Shown here: positions 44,573 through 52,563 of the stretch, piece by piece
Layout: the number at the start of each line of letters is the position of its first letter
How positions within the stretch are numbered: the stretch's first letter is position 1
Source: Fidelibacterota bacterium MT.SAG.2
GTDB taxonomy: Bacteria > Fidelibacterota > SORT01
Assembly (NCBI GenBank): GCA_004402915.1
Contig: SORU01000002.1
Span: 1 to 64,000 of the forward strand
Length of the DNA: 64,000 nucleotides
Reading direction: 5' to 3'
Position numbers and translations under genes: made by a program
The notes under the pieces: model-generated
Database searches by the model: none
The model's input: the letters and a program-made list of their open reading frames with translations, nothing else
What the model was told of the DNA's origin: nothing

Positions 44573-44618
44573 CGGCAATATATTGCCGCTTTAAGATGTA
44601 AAACGGCAATATATTGCA
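44573..44618. promoter_or_regulatory. Twin palindromic operator sites, possible enhancer sites for a sigma54 activator
   Basis: CGGCAATATATTGCCG (44573-44588) is a perfect 16-bp palindrome, and CGGCAATATATTGCA (44604-44618) repeats it imperfectly 31 bases away, about three helical turns. They lie roughly 110 and 140 bases before the predicted sigma54 start point, the usual distance for enhancer-binding proteins. Confidence 0.6.
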
Positions 44619-44656
44619 CATTTCACATTTAAGGTTCAGAGCGGGAGAGAAAGAAT

Positions 44657-44710
44657 ATGCTCCGCATATTCGGTTGCACCATGAAAAATGAACCTCAGTA
44701 TGCGGAGCAT
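44657..44710. terminator. 12-bp inverted repeat after the second pilin-like gene
   Basis: ATGCTCCGCATA (44657-44668) and its perfect complement TATGCGGAGCAT (44699-44710) enclose 30 bases. It lies 41 bases past the end of the pilin-like gene on the minus strand. There is no T-run, so it may be an mRNA 3' hairpin or a protein site rather than a simple terminator. Confidence 0.4.
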
Positions 44711-44750
44711 TGTGGTTGTTGGGGATGTCTAAAAATTCAAATAGGGTGGT

Positions 44751-45248
44751 TCATCTTACTATCCTGTCAAGTGAAGGCATTCTCACCGGTTGCCAGGAGA
44801 CGATGCCGTCCTTGTTGATTATTGTAGAAAATTCTAATCCTGTATAATTACCTCTTGCTATGAGCGTGAACTGCTCACCTGTAATATCTGCTACTTCATA
44901 GGTGCCCCATTCATAAGTCGAATCGATGGCGAAGTTCGTAATATCGGAACGGGTAATGATCTTTGGAGCGTCCATACCTCTGGATACCGGCGTTCTCCAA
45001 TACAATTTTGAAACTTCCGATATTTCCTGCACTCCCTGCATGAGTTGGTTAAATTCCATTAAAAGGACTTTTCGCTCTATGTTAAAGTCAGCGAGCAGAT
45101 ACTCATATTGTCCGTAAATCTTGTCCTGAAATATTTCGTTCTCAACCTTTACTTCGTGCATTACATACCAACCGATGCCGGAAGTAATTAAGATCCCGAA
45201 TATCGATATTACCAATACCACCATTGCTGATTTATTTTGATTCATCAT
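44751..45248 (-). CDS. Pilin-like membrane-anchored protein, second of a tandem pair
   Basis: A 165-residue protein with an N-terminal membrane segment (SAMVVLVISIFGILITSGIGWYVM) and an extracytoplasmic domain. Its C-terminal half aligns with the protein encoded just upstream: LMQGVQEIS with LLQDVNNIA, LYWRTP with AYWRKP, FAIDST with FGADST, GTYEV with GTFVM, and FTLIARG with FILTATG. The pair is therefore a tandem duplication. The architecture (short cytoplasmic tail, one long helix, beta-rich domain) resembles type IV pilin-like proteins, but no prepilin peptidase motif is present. The function is not known. Confidence 0.7.
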   Translation of the reverse strand: MMNQNKSAMVVLVISIFGILITSGIGWYVMHEVKVENEIFQDKIYGQYEYLLADFNIERKVLLMEFNQLMQGVQEISEVSKLYWRTPVSRGMDAPKIITRSDITNFAIDSTYEWGTYEVADITGEQFTLIARGNYTGLEFSTIINKDGIVSWQPVRMPSLDRIVR

Positions 45249-45328
45249 AGAGTTTCCTCTTTATTGTTCGTTAGAGTTAAGTTTTCAATAATTCGGTTCA
45301 TATCTATTAGCTCCCGTTTTGAGTCGTT

Positions 45329-45350
45329 GGCGGCAGAGGGAGCTGCCGCC
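45329..45350 (-). other. Intercistronic stem-loop between the pilin-like genes
   Basis: GGCGGCAG and CTGCCGCC form a perfect 8-bp GC-rich stem with a 6-base loop. There is no T-run, so it may stabilise the upstream mRNA or partly attenuate the downstream gene. Confidence 0.5.
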
Positions 45351-45387
45351 GTAATATCTGACTCGTTAGATCCTATCATTCACTCAC

Positions 45388-45774
45388 TTACGGTAATGTT
45401 ATCGTAGGAGTTCCCGAAACTCCCTGTTGAGTAATAGTCGCCACAATAACGACTCCTTCGTTCGCTCCGGTGGCGGTAAGTATAAAATCATCTTTCGTAG
45501 GTGTTGACATAACGAAGGTTCCATTTGCATTTGTTGAATCGGCTCCAAATACAACCACATCGGCAACTAAGAGAAAACTACGCGCTCCGCCGCCGAGTGC
45601 GGCAGGTTTACGCCAATATGCCGCTGCCGTTGATGCGATATTATTGACATCCTGGAGTAGTGCGTCCCTTTCCGCGTTGATTGCACCTGTAGTGAACATA
45701 TTAATTCCTACCACTACTGCGACTCAGACGATTATAGTACCGAGTACGATAAGCAGTAATTGTTGTTGACCCAT
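45388..45774 (-). pseudogene. Pilin-like protein (MGQQQLLL type) broken by an in-frame TGA
   Basis: A strong AAGGAG lies 8 bases before ATG 45774. The frame encodes MGQQQLLLIVLGTIIV, then TGA at codon 17, then continues VAVVVGINMFTTGAINAERD to a normal stop, 128 codons in all. The TGA falls inside the single membrane helix, where a small residue (probably Gly, GGA) is expected. The ORF track shows only the 108 codons after the stop. The protein is homologous to the next gene. A nonsense mutation, a base-calling error or read-through are possible; other genes here use TGA as a stop, so genetic recoding is unlikely. Confidence 0.78.
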
Positions 45775-46007
45775 GATTCTTCTCCTTTATCTTGTTTTTT
45801 GTTTTTCCACAGTGTTACTGTTCATATTCCGCCCAACAACATGGAGCCGTTAGTATCCGTATCCGGTCCTGACTCTCCTGATCCTTATTTTTTTTACCGC
45901 CTATCATTTTTCCATCTCTGTTCATGCCACAAAGATATCTGTGCGAAGATATTGTGATATGACCCAGAGCACGTTATGCACTGTTTAGACGGTTTACACG
46001 CTAATTC

Positions 46008-46055
46008 TGTGACTTGTGTCATAAAATTGCGACAGCTTATGTTATCCATGTCACA
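46008..46055. promoter_or_regulatory. Two CRP/FNR-type operator sites
   Basis: TGTGA-N6-TCATA (46008-46023) and TGTTA-N6-TCACA (46040-46055) each match nine of ten positions of the CRP-family consensus TGTGA-N6-TCACA. Their centres are 32 bases apart, three helical turns. They lie in the AT-rich gap between the pilin-like gene and the tRNA cluster. The remainder of 45775-46223 shows no gene. Confidence 0.5.
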
Positions 46056-46223
46056 ATCGGTTCAAATATAATAGTAAATGTGAAATATGAAAGTAAATAT
46101 CAGCTCCCGGTTCATTTTTAATTTTCACTCTGAATTGCACAAATGATGCCGAAAAGTTAAGAAAGTTCTAAATTTTATCTTGACTATTTATAGAGGCATG
46201 ATAAGTTTACGCAGCTGTGAAAT

Positions 46224-46296
46224 GCCACCATAGCTCAGTTGGAAGAGCAGGGGTTTTGTAAACCTCAGGTCGCGGGTTCGAATCCTGCTGGTGGCT
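46224..46296 (+). tRNA. tRNA-Thr (TGT anticodon)
   Basis: A 73-base cloverleaf. Acceptor GCCACCA pairs with TGGTGGC, the D arm is TAGCTCAGTTGG, the anticodon loop is TTTGTAA with TGT, and the T arm is GGGTTCGAATCC. No CCA is encoded. TTGACT at 46180-46185 may be the -35 element of its promoter, though the -10 is unclear. Confidence 0.95.
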
Positions 46297-46306
46297 CTGC
46301 TGAGAC

Positions 46307-46389
<83 letters not shown>

Positions 46390-46404
46390 CGAATTGCGGT
46401 AATT

Positions 46405-46475
46405 GCGAGAGTAGCTCAGTGGTAGAGCCCCGGCCTTCCAAGCCGGATACGCGGGTTCGATCCCCGTCTCTCGCT
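46405..46475 (+). tRNA. tRNA-Gly (TCC anticodon)
   Basis: A 71-base cloverleaf. Acceptor GCGAGAG pairs with CTCTCGC, the anticodon loop is CTTCCAA with TCC, and the T arm is GGGTTCGATCCC. It is last of the three-tRNA cluster. In many bacteria tRNA-Thr and tuf would follow directly. Confidence 0.95.
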
Positions 46476-46578
46476 CGGATGAAATCTCTTCAATTTTCCG
46501 AAGATTTTCCCAACTGTTTTTTCGTGTATTTTAGTGATCTTCAGGTGGCATATAGCGGTCACACTATCGGCAAGAGAA

Positions 46579-47012
46579 TTATTGCTTGGTATATTCAATC
46601 ACGGTAAAGGTAGTGTAACCATCTACGGTCTCGCTGCTCGTTAGGGTAAGCTTATTTCCCGATATAGAATATTCATAAACGTCATCTCCATCACCAACCC
46701 CATACAGAGTCAGCGTATCTCCATCAGCCCACCAGCCGCCTGAATCGTTTTTTGTTTCAACAAGAGATAGGCTTTCCGCTGACCATCTGTTGTCAGCGCT
46801 GATAGTAAGCGTAAATTGCAAGTCATTAACGAATGTATACACGAACGTAAAATCAGGATTTGAGATCGATCCCCTATAAATGGTGAATTTATCTGCTTTC
46901 CACGTACCAACCAATTCGTGAGTCTTGGTGCAGTAGGATTATCATCACCACATGCGGAAAAGAGCGATAATGTCAATGATAGAATCAAGACTAAGATTTT
47001 CAAAGAATTCAT
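46579..47012 (-). pseudogene. Small lipoprotein, probable single-base frameshift
   Basis: The N-terminal frame encodes a lipoprotein signal (MNSLKILVLILSLTLSLFSAC, lipobox FSAC) and a GDDNPTAP spacer. Immediately after, the coding signal moves to the frame of ORF 46579-46914, which reads ELVGTWKADKFTIYRG and ends in a beta-rich domain (GDTLTLYGVGDGDDVYEYSISGNKLTL) resembling lipocalin-like lipoproteins. One missing base near 46918-46930 would restore a 144-residue protein. It lies just after the tRNA cluster on the opposite strand. Lesion and sequencing error cannot be told apart. Confidence 0.65.
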
Positions 47013-47125
47013 TATCTAACTTCCTTTGTTGCGAATATAAATGTCAATGTGGTTCTACCAATCTAGCTGATTCTTTAGCATAAGTCAAATATTAATTGAG
47101 TAAAAGGTTCTTGCCGCCCCCGATC

Positions 47126-47252
47126 ATCCGATTTTGTCTGGACGAGGAAGATGATGTGATTGAAATAGAGGATCCCCGTCTCTTGCTTAATAGAGGATAA
47201 TTTAGGCAATCATTTATCTTGCGAGATTTTAATTAATGAGGTATCTTTTGAC
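47126..47252. repeat. Accessory-region repeat, copy 1 (GACGAGGAAGATGATG core)
   Basis: Shares GACGA-GAAGATGAT-TGATTGAAATAGAG and TAATTTAG...ATCATTTATCTTGCG with copy 2 at 48370-48552. The remainder of the 47013-47714 gap holds this copy, a REP-like unit at 47328, and otherwise AT-rich sequence. Confidence 0.65.
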
Positions 47253-47327
47253 CTTAGTTTTGTGTAATCAATATGAGATATTTAAAAGGATATTGATGAC
47301 ATCTGAGCCTAAACGAAAATTAGCCTA

Positions 47328-47461
47328 TTCAGTCTTTGCGAGAAGCGAGGCGACGAAGCCCGGAGGGATTCCTTTGGAACAATCTCAATTTAAAGCTGTG
47401 CGGGACAATTTTGAGATTGCCGCGATCATCCGCCAAGAGGCGGATTCCCTCGCAATGACAG
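47328..47461. repeat. REP-like repeat, TTTGCGAGAAGCGAGGCGACGAAG type
   Basis: The left arm GCGAGAAGCGAGGCGACGAAG and the right arm ending CTCGCAATGACA enclose two GAGATTGCCGCG-like segments. It is related to units at 3066, 6582, 8592 and 11458. ORF 47236-47550 is an artefact of this unit. Confidence 0.72.
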
Positions 47462-47714
47462 CTGATCACTGTTTAGGGCTTATTTTGATCTCCCTTAGAC
47501 ACGATATTTCACATACCGATTGGAGAAACGGACGCAAGTTGCAGCATTAAAAGTTTTTATTGTTAATGTGATGAATTTAGTCTTATATTTTTCATAGTGA
47601 AACTCCATAGGGTCTAACTTCTTGGTAATACTTGATAGCCCTTGAAGATTTTAGTTCAGTACGATAGGTCAGATGGAGCATACACTATTACTCAAACTCA
47701 AAAAGGAGCACGAT

Positions 47715-48326
47715 ATGCGGATAAATCCTTTATTTATCACCATAGCACTCATTAGTATTATAACTGTAACCTCCTGCTCCGGCTACGAAGAGAAAAAGCC
47801 GGTTGCAAAAAGTTCTCGGGCTGTATCAGAGGTAAATGAGGGAACAGTAAGAAGAACTTACGTTGACAAGCCACTCATTGGTGCAAAGGGTTATGTAGTC
47901 GGCGATTGGGAAAAGGGAGAAGCCAGGGTTGAAGTAATGAACTTCCCGCCATCAGAAACAGGATATGAAGCATTCCTCTTTGAAATTGATGTGATGGCCT
48001 ATATGTCAATGATGTTCGTTGATGGAAATCCGGAAAAAGGGATTGTCCCTGAACCACCACCTTTTGGTGACGTTGGAGCTTTGATAAGCCAATGGCACAG
48101 TTTAGGAGATATTGAGATGAACGACAATGGGGGCGGTACGCTCGAATATCGGGAAGGTGATGACCTTGTAGCCAAAGGACTCAACATGATAATGATATTT
48201 GAAAAGGTAACAGATGGTAGGCACGAAGGTCCTGAGGATTTCAGTAAGCTCATGGTCGAATGCAATGGGCCAGTTGCCGGATTCCCGGGTGCGGATATAA
48301 TGGCTAAGGCGATAAATGTGTTTTAA
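47715..48326 (+). CDS. Lipoprotein of unknown function
   Basis: A 203-residue lipoprotein with signal MRINPLFITIALISIITVTSC and predicted lipidated Cys21. The track start at 47673 is too early; ATG 47715 has AAGGAG 6 bases upstream. The mature part includes VVGDWEKGEARVEVMNFPPSE and a segment rich in acidic residues. No family is recognised. It belongs to the accessory block between tRNA-Gly and tRNA-Thr and has a repeat copy on each side. Confidence 0.75.
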   Translation: MRINPLFITIALISIITVTSCSGYEEKKPVAKSSRAVSEVNEGTVRRTYVDKPLIGAKGYVVGDWEKGEARVEVMNFPPSETGYEAFLFEIDVMAYMSMMFVDGNPEKGIVPEPPPFGDVGALISQWHSLGDIEMNDNGGGTLEYREGDDLVAKGLNMIMIFEKVTDGRHEGPEDFSKLMVECNGPVAGFPGADIMAKAINVF

Positions 48327-48369
48327 GTCTAAAAAATAATTGAATTGCTTTTTTCCAATTATGCTAAAT

Positions 48370-48552
48370 GCCAACTCGTCCCGACGATGAAGATGATCTG
48401 ATTGAAATAGAGTATCAGATTCATAAGGAATAGAGTTCCCCCGAGAGGACTCTTCGGTGACCTTTGGAGGATCTCCCTCTTTCGTTCACTGAATGCTAAT
48501 TTAGCTGATCATTTATCTTGCGGAGAATTTAACAAATTGGTATCTTCCAGCT
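48370..48552. repeat. Accessory-region repeat, copy 2
   Basis: Matches copy 1 in two blocks (about 30 bases near 48380 and about 45 bases near 48505-48552), with some 60 extra bases between them, including a small CCGAGAGGACTCTTCGG inverted stretch. Confidence 0.62.
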
Positions 48553-48570
48553 TTAACAATGGAGGTACCG

Positions 48571-48795
48571 ATGCCGGAAGAAAAAAATGTAGGTCAACTT
48601 GACAGTATAATAAGAATAATTTTAGGCTTCGGCTTTGTAGGGTTGATCGCTTATCATTTCATTGGTGATAGAATTCTCCCGATCTATGGGCTTATTCCTG
48701 TCCTGATCCTTATACCATATTTCCTTAAAACCGGATTTACTAAAGTATGCCCGATCATGAAAGCCATGAATGTTTCGACTATCAAAAGCAAATAG
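48571..48795 (+). CDS. DUF2892 (YgaP transmembrane-like) small membrane protein
   Basis: A 74-residue protein with two membrane segments. The family pattern is N-x-G-x-L-D-S-I-I-R-I-I-L-G-F at the start and a C-terminal TGFTKVCPIMKAM. ATG 48571 is preceded by GGAGG with a 5-base spacer, so the track start at 48559 is not needed. The role of the stand-alone family is unclear; in YgaP a similar part anchors a rhodanese domain. Confidence 0.82.
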   Translation: MPEEKNVGQLDSIIRIILGFGFVGLIAYHFIGDRILPIYGLIPVLILIPYFLKTGFTKVCPIMKAMNVSTIKSK

Positions 48796-48860
48796 AATCA
48801 CTGAAGCAGGAAAGTTAAATCTATAGATCTCAGTCATATCAAAAGAATGAGGTTATTGAG

Positions 48861-49166
48861 TTGAAATATAAAGTCCAAGCGAGAGTTATCCAGAGCAAAT
48901 CTAAAGAGTTTTATCAGCTGCTCAAGGGCGGGAGTTTAGAAGAGCAAGCGCCCGACGGACCGGAAATTCTTGCCTCGATGGATAGAGCGACGGTGGACTC
49001 TTCAGGTTTAGTCAGGTGGACAGAAACGTGTTATTGTCCGACTCCATTGAGACATGAACGGGCAACGGTTTACGATAAATATTTCTCTGATATGCAAACC
49101 GAGGAGACAACGGATCATGAAAGGTTTGAGGGAGAATCATTCTTAAAGCATATTTCTAAGAATTAA
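48861..49166 (+). CDS. Hypothetical protein, 101 residues
   Basis: A small soluble protein with a TTG start and GAGG a few bases upstream. It begins MKYKVQARVIQSKSKEFYQLL and contains ILASMDRATVDSSGLVRWTETCYCPTPLRHERATVYDKYF. The mixed alpha-beta pattern with an internal C-Y-C motif resembles small ferredoxin-like-fold hypothetical proteins. Coding is supported by composition and by its position between two transcribed accessory genes. I do not recognise a named family. Confidence 0.65.
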   Translation: MKYKVQARVIQSKSKEFYQLLKGGSLEEQAPDGPEILASMDRATVDSSGLVRWTETCYCPTPLRHERATVYDKYFSDMQTEETTDHERFEGESFLKHISKN

Positions 49167-49219
49167 TGCTTTTGATTATCGCAAGCTACAAGTCCGTTCG
49201 CCCGACTGTCTGGCAGCGG

Positions 49220-49253
49220 TTTCATCCGGACAATGAAGATGTCTCTTTTGAAC
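49220..49253. repeat. Accessory-region repeat, copy 3 (short, diverged)
   Basis: TTTCATCCGGACAATGAAGATG resembles the core of copies 1, 2 and 4. Reading through gives a peptide RFHPDNEDVSFEL that is similar to those encoded by the other copies. Confidence 0.4.
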
Positions 49254-49266
49254 TGAATACCGCTGA

Positions 49267-50250
49267 ATGAAAGCAATTGTCTATTACAGCTATGGCTCAC
49301 CGGATGTTCTCGAATTCAAAGAAGTAGAAAAACCTGTTCCAAATGAGAATGAAGTCCTGATAAAAGTCCGGGCGGCGTCCGTAAATCCACTCGAGTGGCA
49401 TTTCATGAGAGGCAAACCGCTCTTTATGCGACTAATGGGTATAGGTCTTCTAAAACCGAAAAACAATATTCTCGGAGTTGACATAGCGGGCCGGGTAGAG
49501 GCGGTTGGCAGAAACGTAAAACGGTTTCAGCCGGGTGATGAGGTCTTCGGAGGAAGTAATTCCGGGGGAGGATATGCTGATTATGCCTGTGTCGATGAAG
49601 ATCGATTAGCGCCGAAACCGGAGGGTACGACGTTCGAGGAAGCAGCGGCTATTCCTATAGCGGCAATCACCGCCTTGCAAGGTCTTCGAGATAAAGGAGA
49701 GATTCAGTCAGGACAAAAAGTATTGATAAATGGAGCGGGTGGAGGTGTTGGTACATTCGCGGTGCAGATAGCCAAATCGTTCGGGGCTGAAGTGACAGGA
49801 GTGTGCAGCACAGAGAAATTGGAGATGGTCAGTTCGCTCGGGGCAGACCGGGTAATTGATTATACTCAGGAAGATTTCACTGAAAATAGTGAGCGATATG
49901 ATCTGATCTTTGATGCTGCGGCATATCGTTTGATTTCAGACTATAAGCGCGCATTAAGTCCGAATGGAATTTATGTCATGATCGGTGGCTCGATGTCTCT
50001 CATGTTCCGAATTATGTTTTCAGGACCATGGCTTTCAATGACCGGGAGTAAGAAATTCTTTGTCTTGATGGCGAAAATAACCGACAAGGATCTGGTATTC
50101 TTGAAAGAGCTTTTTGAAGCAGGGAAAGTAAAATCTATTATAGACAGACGTTACCCGCTCAGTGAGGTTGCTGAAGCTATCCGGTATCTTGAAGAAGGAC
50201 ACGCCCGGGGAAAAGCTGTTATAACTTTGGAGCATGACAGCAAAACCTAA
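49267..50250 (+). CDS. Medium-chain NAD(P)-dependent dehydrogenase, quinone-oxidoreductase type
   Basis: A 327-residue medium-chain dehydrogenase without the structural-zinc cysteines, placing it with quinone oxidoreductase or RTN4IP1-like members. It has the GroES-like N-terminal domain (MKAIVYYSYGSPDVLEF, VRAASVNPLEWH, GVDIAGRVEAVG) and the NADP-binding VLINGAGGGVGTFAVQIAKSFGA near residue 152. It reduces an unknown carbonyl or quinone. No clear ribosome binding site is seen before the ATG. It is part of the accessory block. Confidence 0.88.
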   Translation: MKAIVYYSYGSPDVLEFKEVEKPVPNENEVLIKVRAASVNPLEWHFMRGKPLFMRLMGIGLLKPKNNILGVDIAGRVEAVGRNVKRFQPGDEVFGGSNSGGGYADYACVDEDRLAPKPEGTTFEEAAAIPIAAITALQGLRDKGEIQSGQKVLINGAGGGVGTFAVQIAKSFGAEVTGVCSTEKLEMVSSLGADRVIDYTQEDFTENSERYDLIFDAAAYRLISDYKRALSPNGIYVMIGGSMSLMFRIMFSGPWLSMTGSKKFFVLMAKITDKDLVFLKELFEAGKVKSIIDRRYPLSEVAEAIRYLEEGHARGKAVITLEHDSKT

Positions 50251-50347
50251 TATAGCGTTTCAGTTGATGGTGGTTCTGACCTTACAAGGAAGATAGCGTT
50301 TTTAAGTAATCTGCGTAGAAATTAAATAATCAGGAAAGGAGGAAGAA

Positions 50348-50569
50348 ATGCTCACTCTATTCGGCTCTGTTGCCGTCGCTGTCATGTTCTTGTCTTACTG
50401 GTTCGAGCCGAGGTCTAAATGGTTCGTTCTGATCTTCGCCGGTGCCTGTGCTTCTACTTCAGCCTACAGCGCCCTTGCGGGGGTCTACCCAATAACCGTT
50501 ATTGAGGCGCTCTGGTCGATCGTGGCGTATCAGCGGTTCTCTCAGAGGAGTCGGCATGAGGCATCATAA
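50348..50569 (+). CDS. Small membrane protein of unknown function
   Basis: A 73-residue protein with two or three hydrophobic segments (TLFGSVAVAVMFLSYWF, WFVLIFAGACASTSAYSALAG, ITVIEALWSIVAYQRF) and a basic C-terminal tail. AAAGGAGGAAGAA directly precedes the ATG, a very strong ribosome binding site, so it is likely real. The family is not named as far as I know. Confidence 0.7.
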   Translation: MLTLFGSVAVAVMFLSYWFEPRSKWFVLIFAGACASTSAYSALAGVYPITVIEALWSIVAYQRFSQRSRHEAS

Positions 50570-50774
50570 CAATTCTTCTGGTGGATGGACTTGGAACGGG
50601 TTCTTTGCAACAGCTTGATCAAAGTAGGTTCATCGTAAAACCAAATCAGTGAGTGGCTGGATGGAATTCAGCATCGCTGAAAAGGAAGGTTACTCGGAAG
50701 TGGCTCAATTGCAGAAGAAAGCAGGTGCGAAGGTCTAACAATAAGGCATCTACTTCTACCGTCTCCAAGCCGGC

Positions 50775-50818
50775 GATTTCGTCCAGACGAGGAAGATGGT
50801 TTTGTTGAAGTAGAACTG
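50775..50818. repeat. Accessory-region repeat, copy 4
   Basis: GATTTCGTCCAGACGAGGAAGATG matches the core of copies 1 and 3. One frame reads RRFRPDEEDGFVEVEL, parallel to the peptides of the other copies. The rest of 50570-50774 holds only a short open segment (MEFSIAEKEGYSEVAQLQKK) that may be a gene remnant. Confidence 0.5.
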
Positions 50819-50835
50819 TCCCATAAACCCAGGTT

Positions 50836-50975
50836 ATGACACACCCCGTCAGACCGATGTCGGGCTGGTTGATAGCGGGGAATTTTTCAGTCTCTCCTCG
50901 CGAAGGGAAAGGTTTATTGAAACCACCCCTCCGCTCAGAGCGGTTTTCCCTCCTTTGAAAGGAGGGGAGATATCA
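50836..50975. repeat. CACCCCGTCAGACCGATGTCGGGCTGGTT and CCACCCCTCC repeat block
   Basis: It has the ACACCCCGTC end of the dispersed family, a hairpin-forming middle, AACCACCCCTCCGC and TTGAAAGGAGGGGAG. The first 21 bases reappear inverted (20 of 21 identical) between rplJ and rplL at 55761-55781. Confidence 0.65.
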
Positions 50976-51065
50976 GCATTTCGACTCCGATTTTGAGTAA
51001 AACGGATTCGCAATCCGGAATGCATAGAAAAATGTAAATTTATTTTATTTTCGGCACTTTTTTTC

Positions 51066-51092
51066 TTGACAGATAAATCTTTCTTTTATAAC
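51066..51092 (+). promoter_or_regulatory. Promoter of tRNA-Thr-tuf operon
   Basis: TTGACA (51066-51071) and TATAAC (51087-51092) with a 15-base spacer, 75 bases before the tRNA. The spacer is short, but the -35 is perfect and the site is where a promoter is needed. Confidence 0.6.
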
Positions 51093-51166
51093 TTTATGAG
51101 CTGTCTTGCTTGCGTAAATTTTACGCATATTTTGAGGCGGCTGAGAGAAGAAAAAATGGGCAGAGT

Positions 51167-51239
<73 letters not shown>

Positions 51240-51309
51240 CTGAAAAAGTAAGATGTCCCGTTATTGGGAGGGACAATAAAAGAACTGAAATAGAACCAGG
51301 AGGAGATCG

Positions 51310-52500
51310 ATGGCTAAGGAAAAGTTTGAGAGGACAAAGCCACACGTAAATGTCGGTACTATCGGTCACGTTGACCATGGAAAGACGACGTTGACCTCGG
51401 CGATCACAATGTATTTGAGTAAGAAAGGACTGGCTGACGCCCGTACCTTCGATTCTATTGATAACGCTCCTGAAGAGCGTGAAAGAGGGATCACCATAGC
51501 CACGGCGCACGTCGAGTATGAAACGGAAGCTCGTCATTACGCTCATGTTGACTGTCCCGGTCATGCCGACTATATAAAGAACATGATAACGGGTGCCGCT
51601 CAGATGGACGGCGCTATCCTTGTGGTCTCCGCAGCTGACGGTCCGATGCCTCAGACTCGCGAGCATGTGCTTCTTGCCCGCCAGGTCAACGTTCCTTCTA
51701 TTGTAGTGTATCTGAACAAGATCGATATGGTCGACGATCCCGAACTGATAGAGTTGGTGGAACTCGAGTTAAGAGAGCTTCTCTCCAAGTATGAGTTCCC
51801 GGGCGATGAAATACCTATCATTAAAGGGAGCGCACTCGAGGCGCTCAACAATCCCGATGACGCCGAGAAGACGAAGAGCTTACAGGAGTTGTTGGATGCG
51901 ATTGATAATTACATTCCGATCCCTGAGCGTGAGATCGACAAACCCTTTTTAATGCCTGTCGAGGATGTATTCTCCATAACGGGTAGAGGAACTGTAGGCA
52001 CAGGCAGGATAGAGCGTGGAGTTGTTACGGTAGGCGAAGAGATGGAGATGGTCGGTCTTAACGCCGAAGGAAAGACTACTATCACGGGCGTAGAGATGTT
52101 CCGTAAGCTTCTCGACAGAGGCGAGGCAGGCGATAACGTCGGTCTCCTGATGCGTGGAGTCGACAAGGATTATCTGAAACGCGGAATGGTCATAGCCAAA
52201 CCCGGCAGCATTACTCCTCATACGAAGTTCAAGGCTGAGGTATATATCTTGTCGAAAGACGAGGGCGGCCGTCACACACCTTTCTTCAAGGGCTACAGAC
52301 CGCAGTTTTATTTTAGGACAACCGATGTGACCGGTTTGGTCGAGCTTCCCGAAGGCACGGAGATGGTAATGCCGGGTGACAGTCTGAGTCTTGAGATCGA
52401 GTTAATAATGCCTATAGCGATGGATAAGGAGTTGCGTTTCGCCATCCGTGAAGGTGGACATACGGTCGGAGCGGGTGTCGTAACGGAGGTGATAAAGTAG
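51310..52500 (+). CDS. tuf: Translation elongation factor Tu
   Basis: It delivers aminoacyl-tRNA to the ribosome as a GTP complex. The 396-residue protein has the G1 loop [13 protein letters not shown] near residue 19, the switch region [24 protein letters not shown], and the C-terminal GGRHTPFF and GRTVGAGV-like [10 protein letters not shown] strong AGGAGGAG precedes the ATG. The 70-base leader after the tRNA includes a TGTCCC/GGGACA hairpin. It is first of the protein genes in the tuf-rpmG-secE-nusG-rplKAJL-rpoBC series. Confidence 0.99.
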   Translation: MAKEKFERTKPHVNVGTIGHVDHGKTTLTSAITMYLSKKGLADARTFDSIDNAPEERERGITIATAHVEYETEARHYAHVDCPGHADYIKNMITGAAQMDGAILVVSAADGPMPQTREHVLLARQVNVPSIVVYLNKIDMVDDPELIELVELELRELLSKYEFPGDEIPIIKGSALEALNNPDDAEKTKSLQELLDAIDNYIPIPEREIDKPFLMPVEDVFSITGRGTVGTGRIERGVVTVGEEMEMVGLNAEGKTTITGVEMFRKLLDRGEAGDNVGLLMRGVDKDYLKRGMVIAKPGSITPHTKFKAEVYILSKDEGGRHTPFFKGYRPQFYFRTTDVTGLVELPEGTEMVMPGDSLSLEIELIMPIAMDKELRFAIREGGHTVGAGVVTEVIK

Positions 52501-52563
52501 TTGATGTATTCTAATAATTATACAGATGTGCGATCGGGTTTTACCACAAACTACATCCATGAT

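Noticed and set aside
45724-45726. TGA recoded as glycine or selenocysteine in the pilin-like gene
   Set aside because: Many other genes in the window end in TGA, and no selenocysteine insertion hairpin is evident just after it; a point change is simpler.
47236-47550. 104-codon ORF between the accessory lipoproteins
   Set aside because: The middle is a REP-like unit (same peptide as other copies in this frame), and there is no ribosome binding site.
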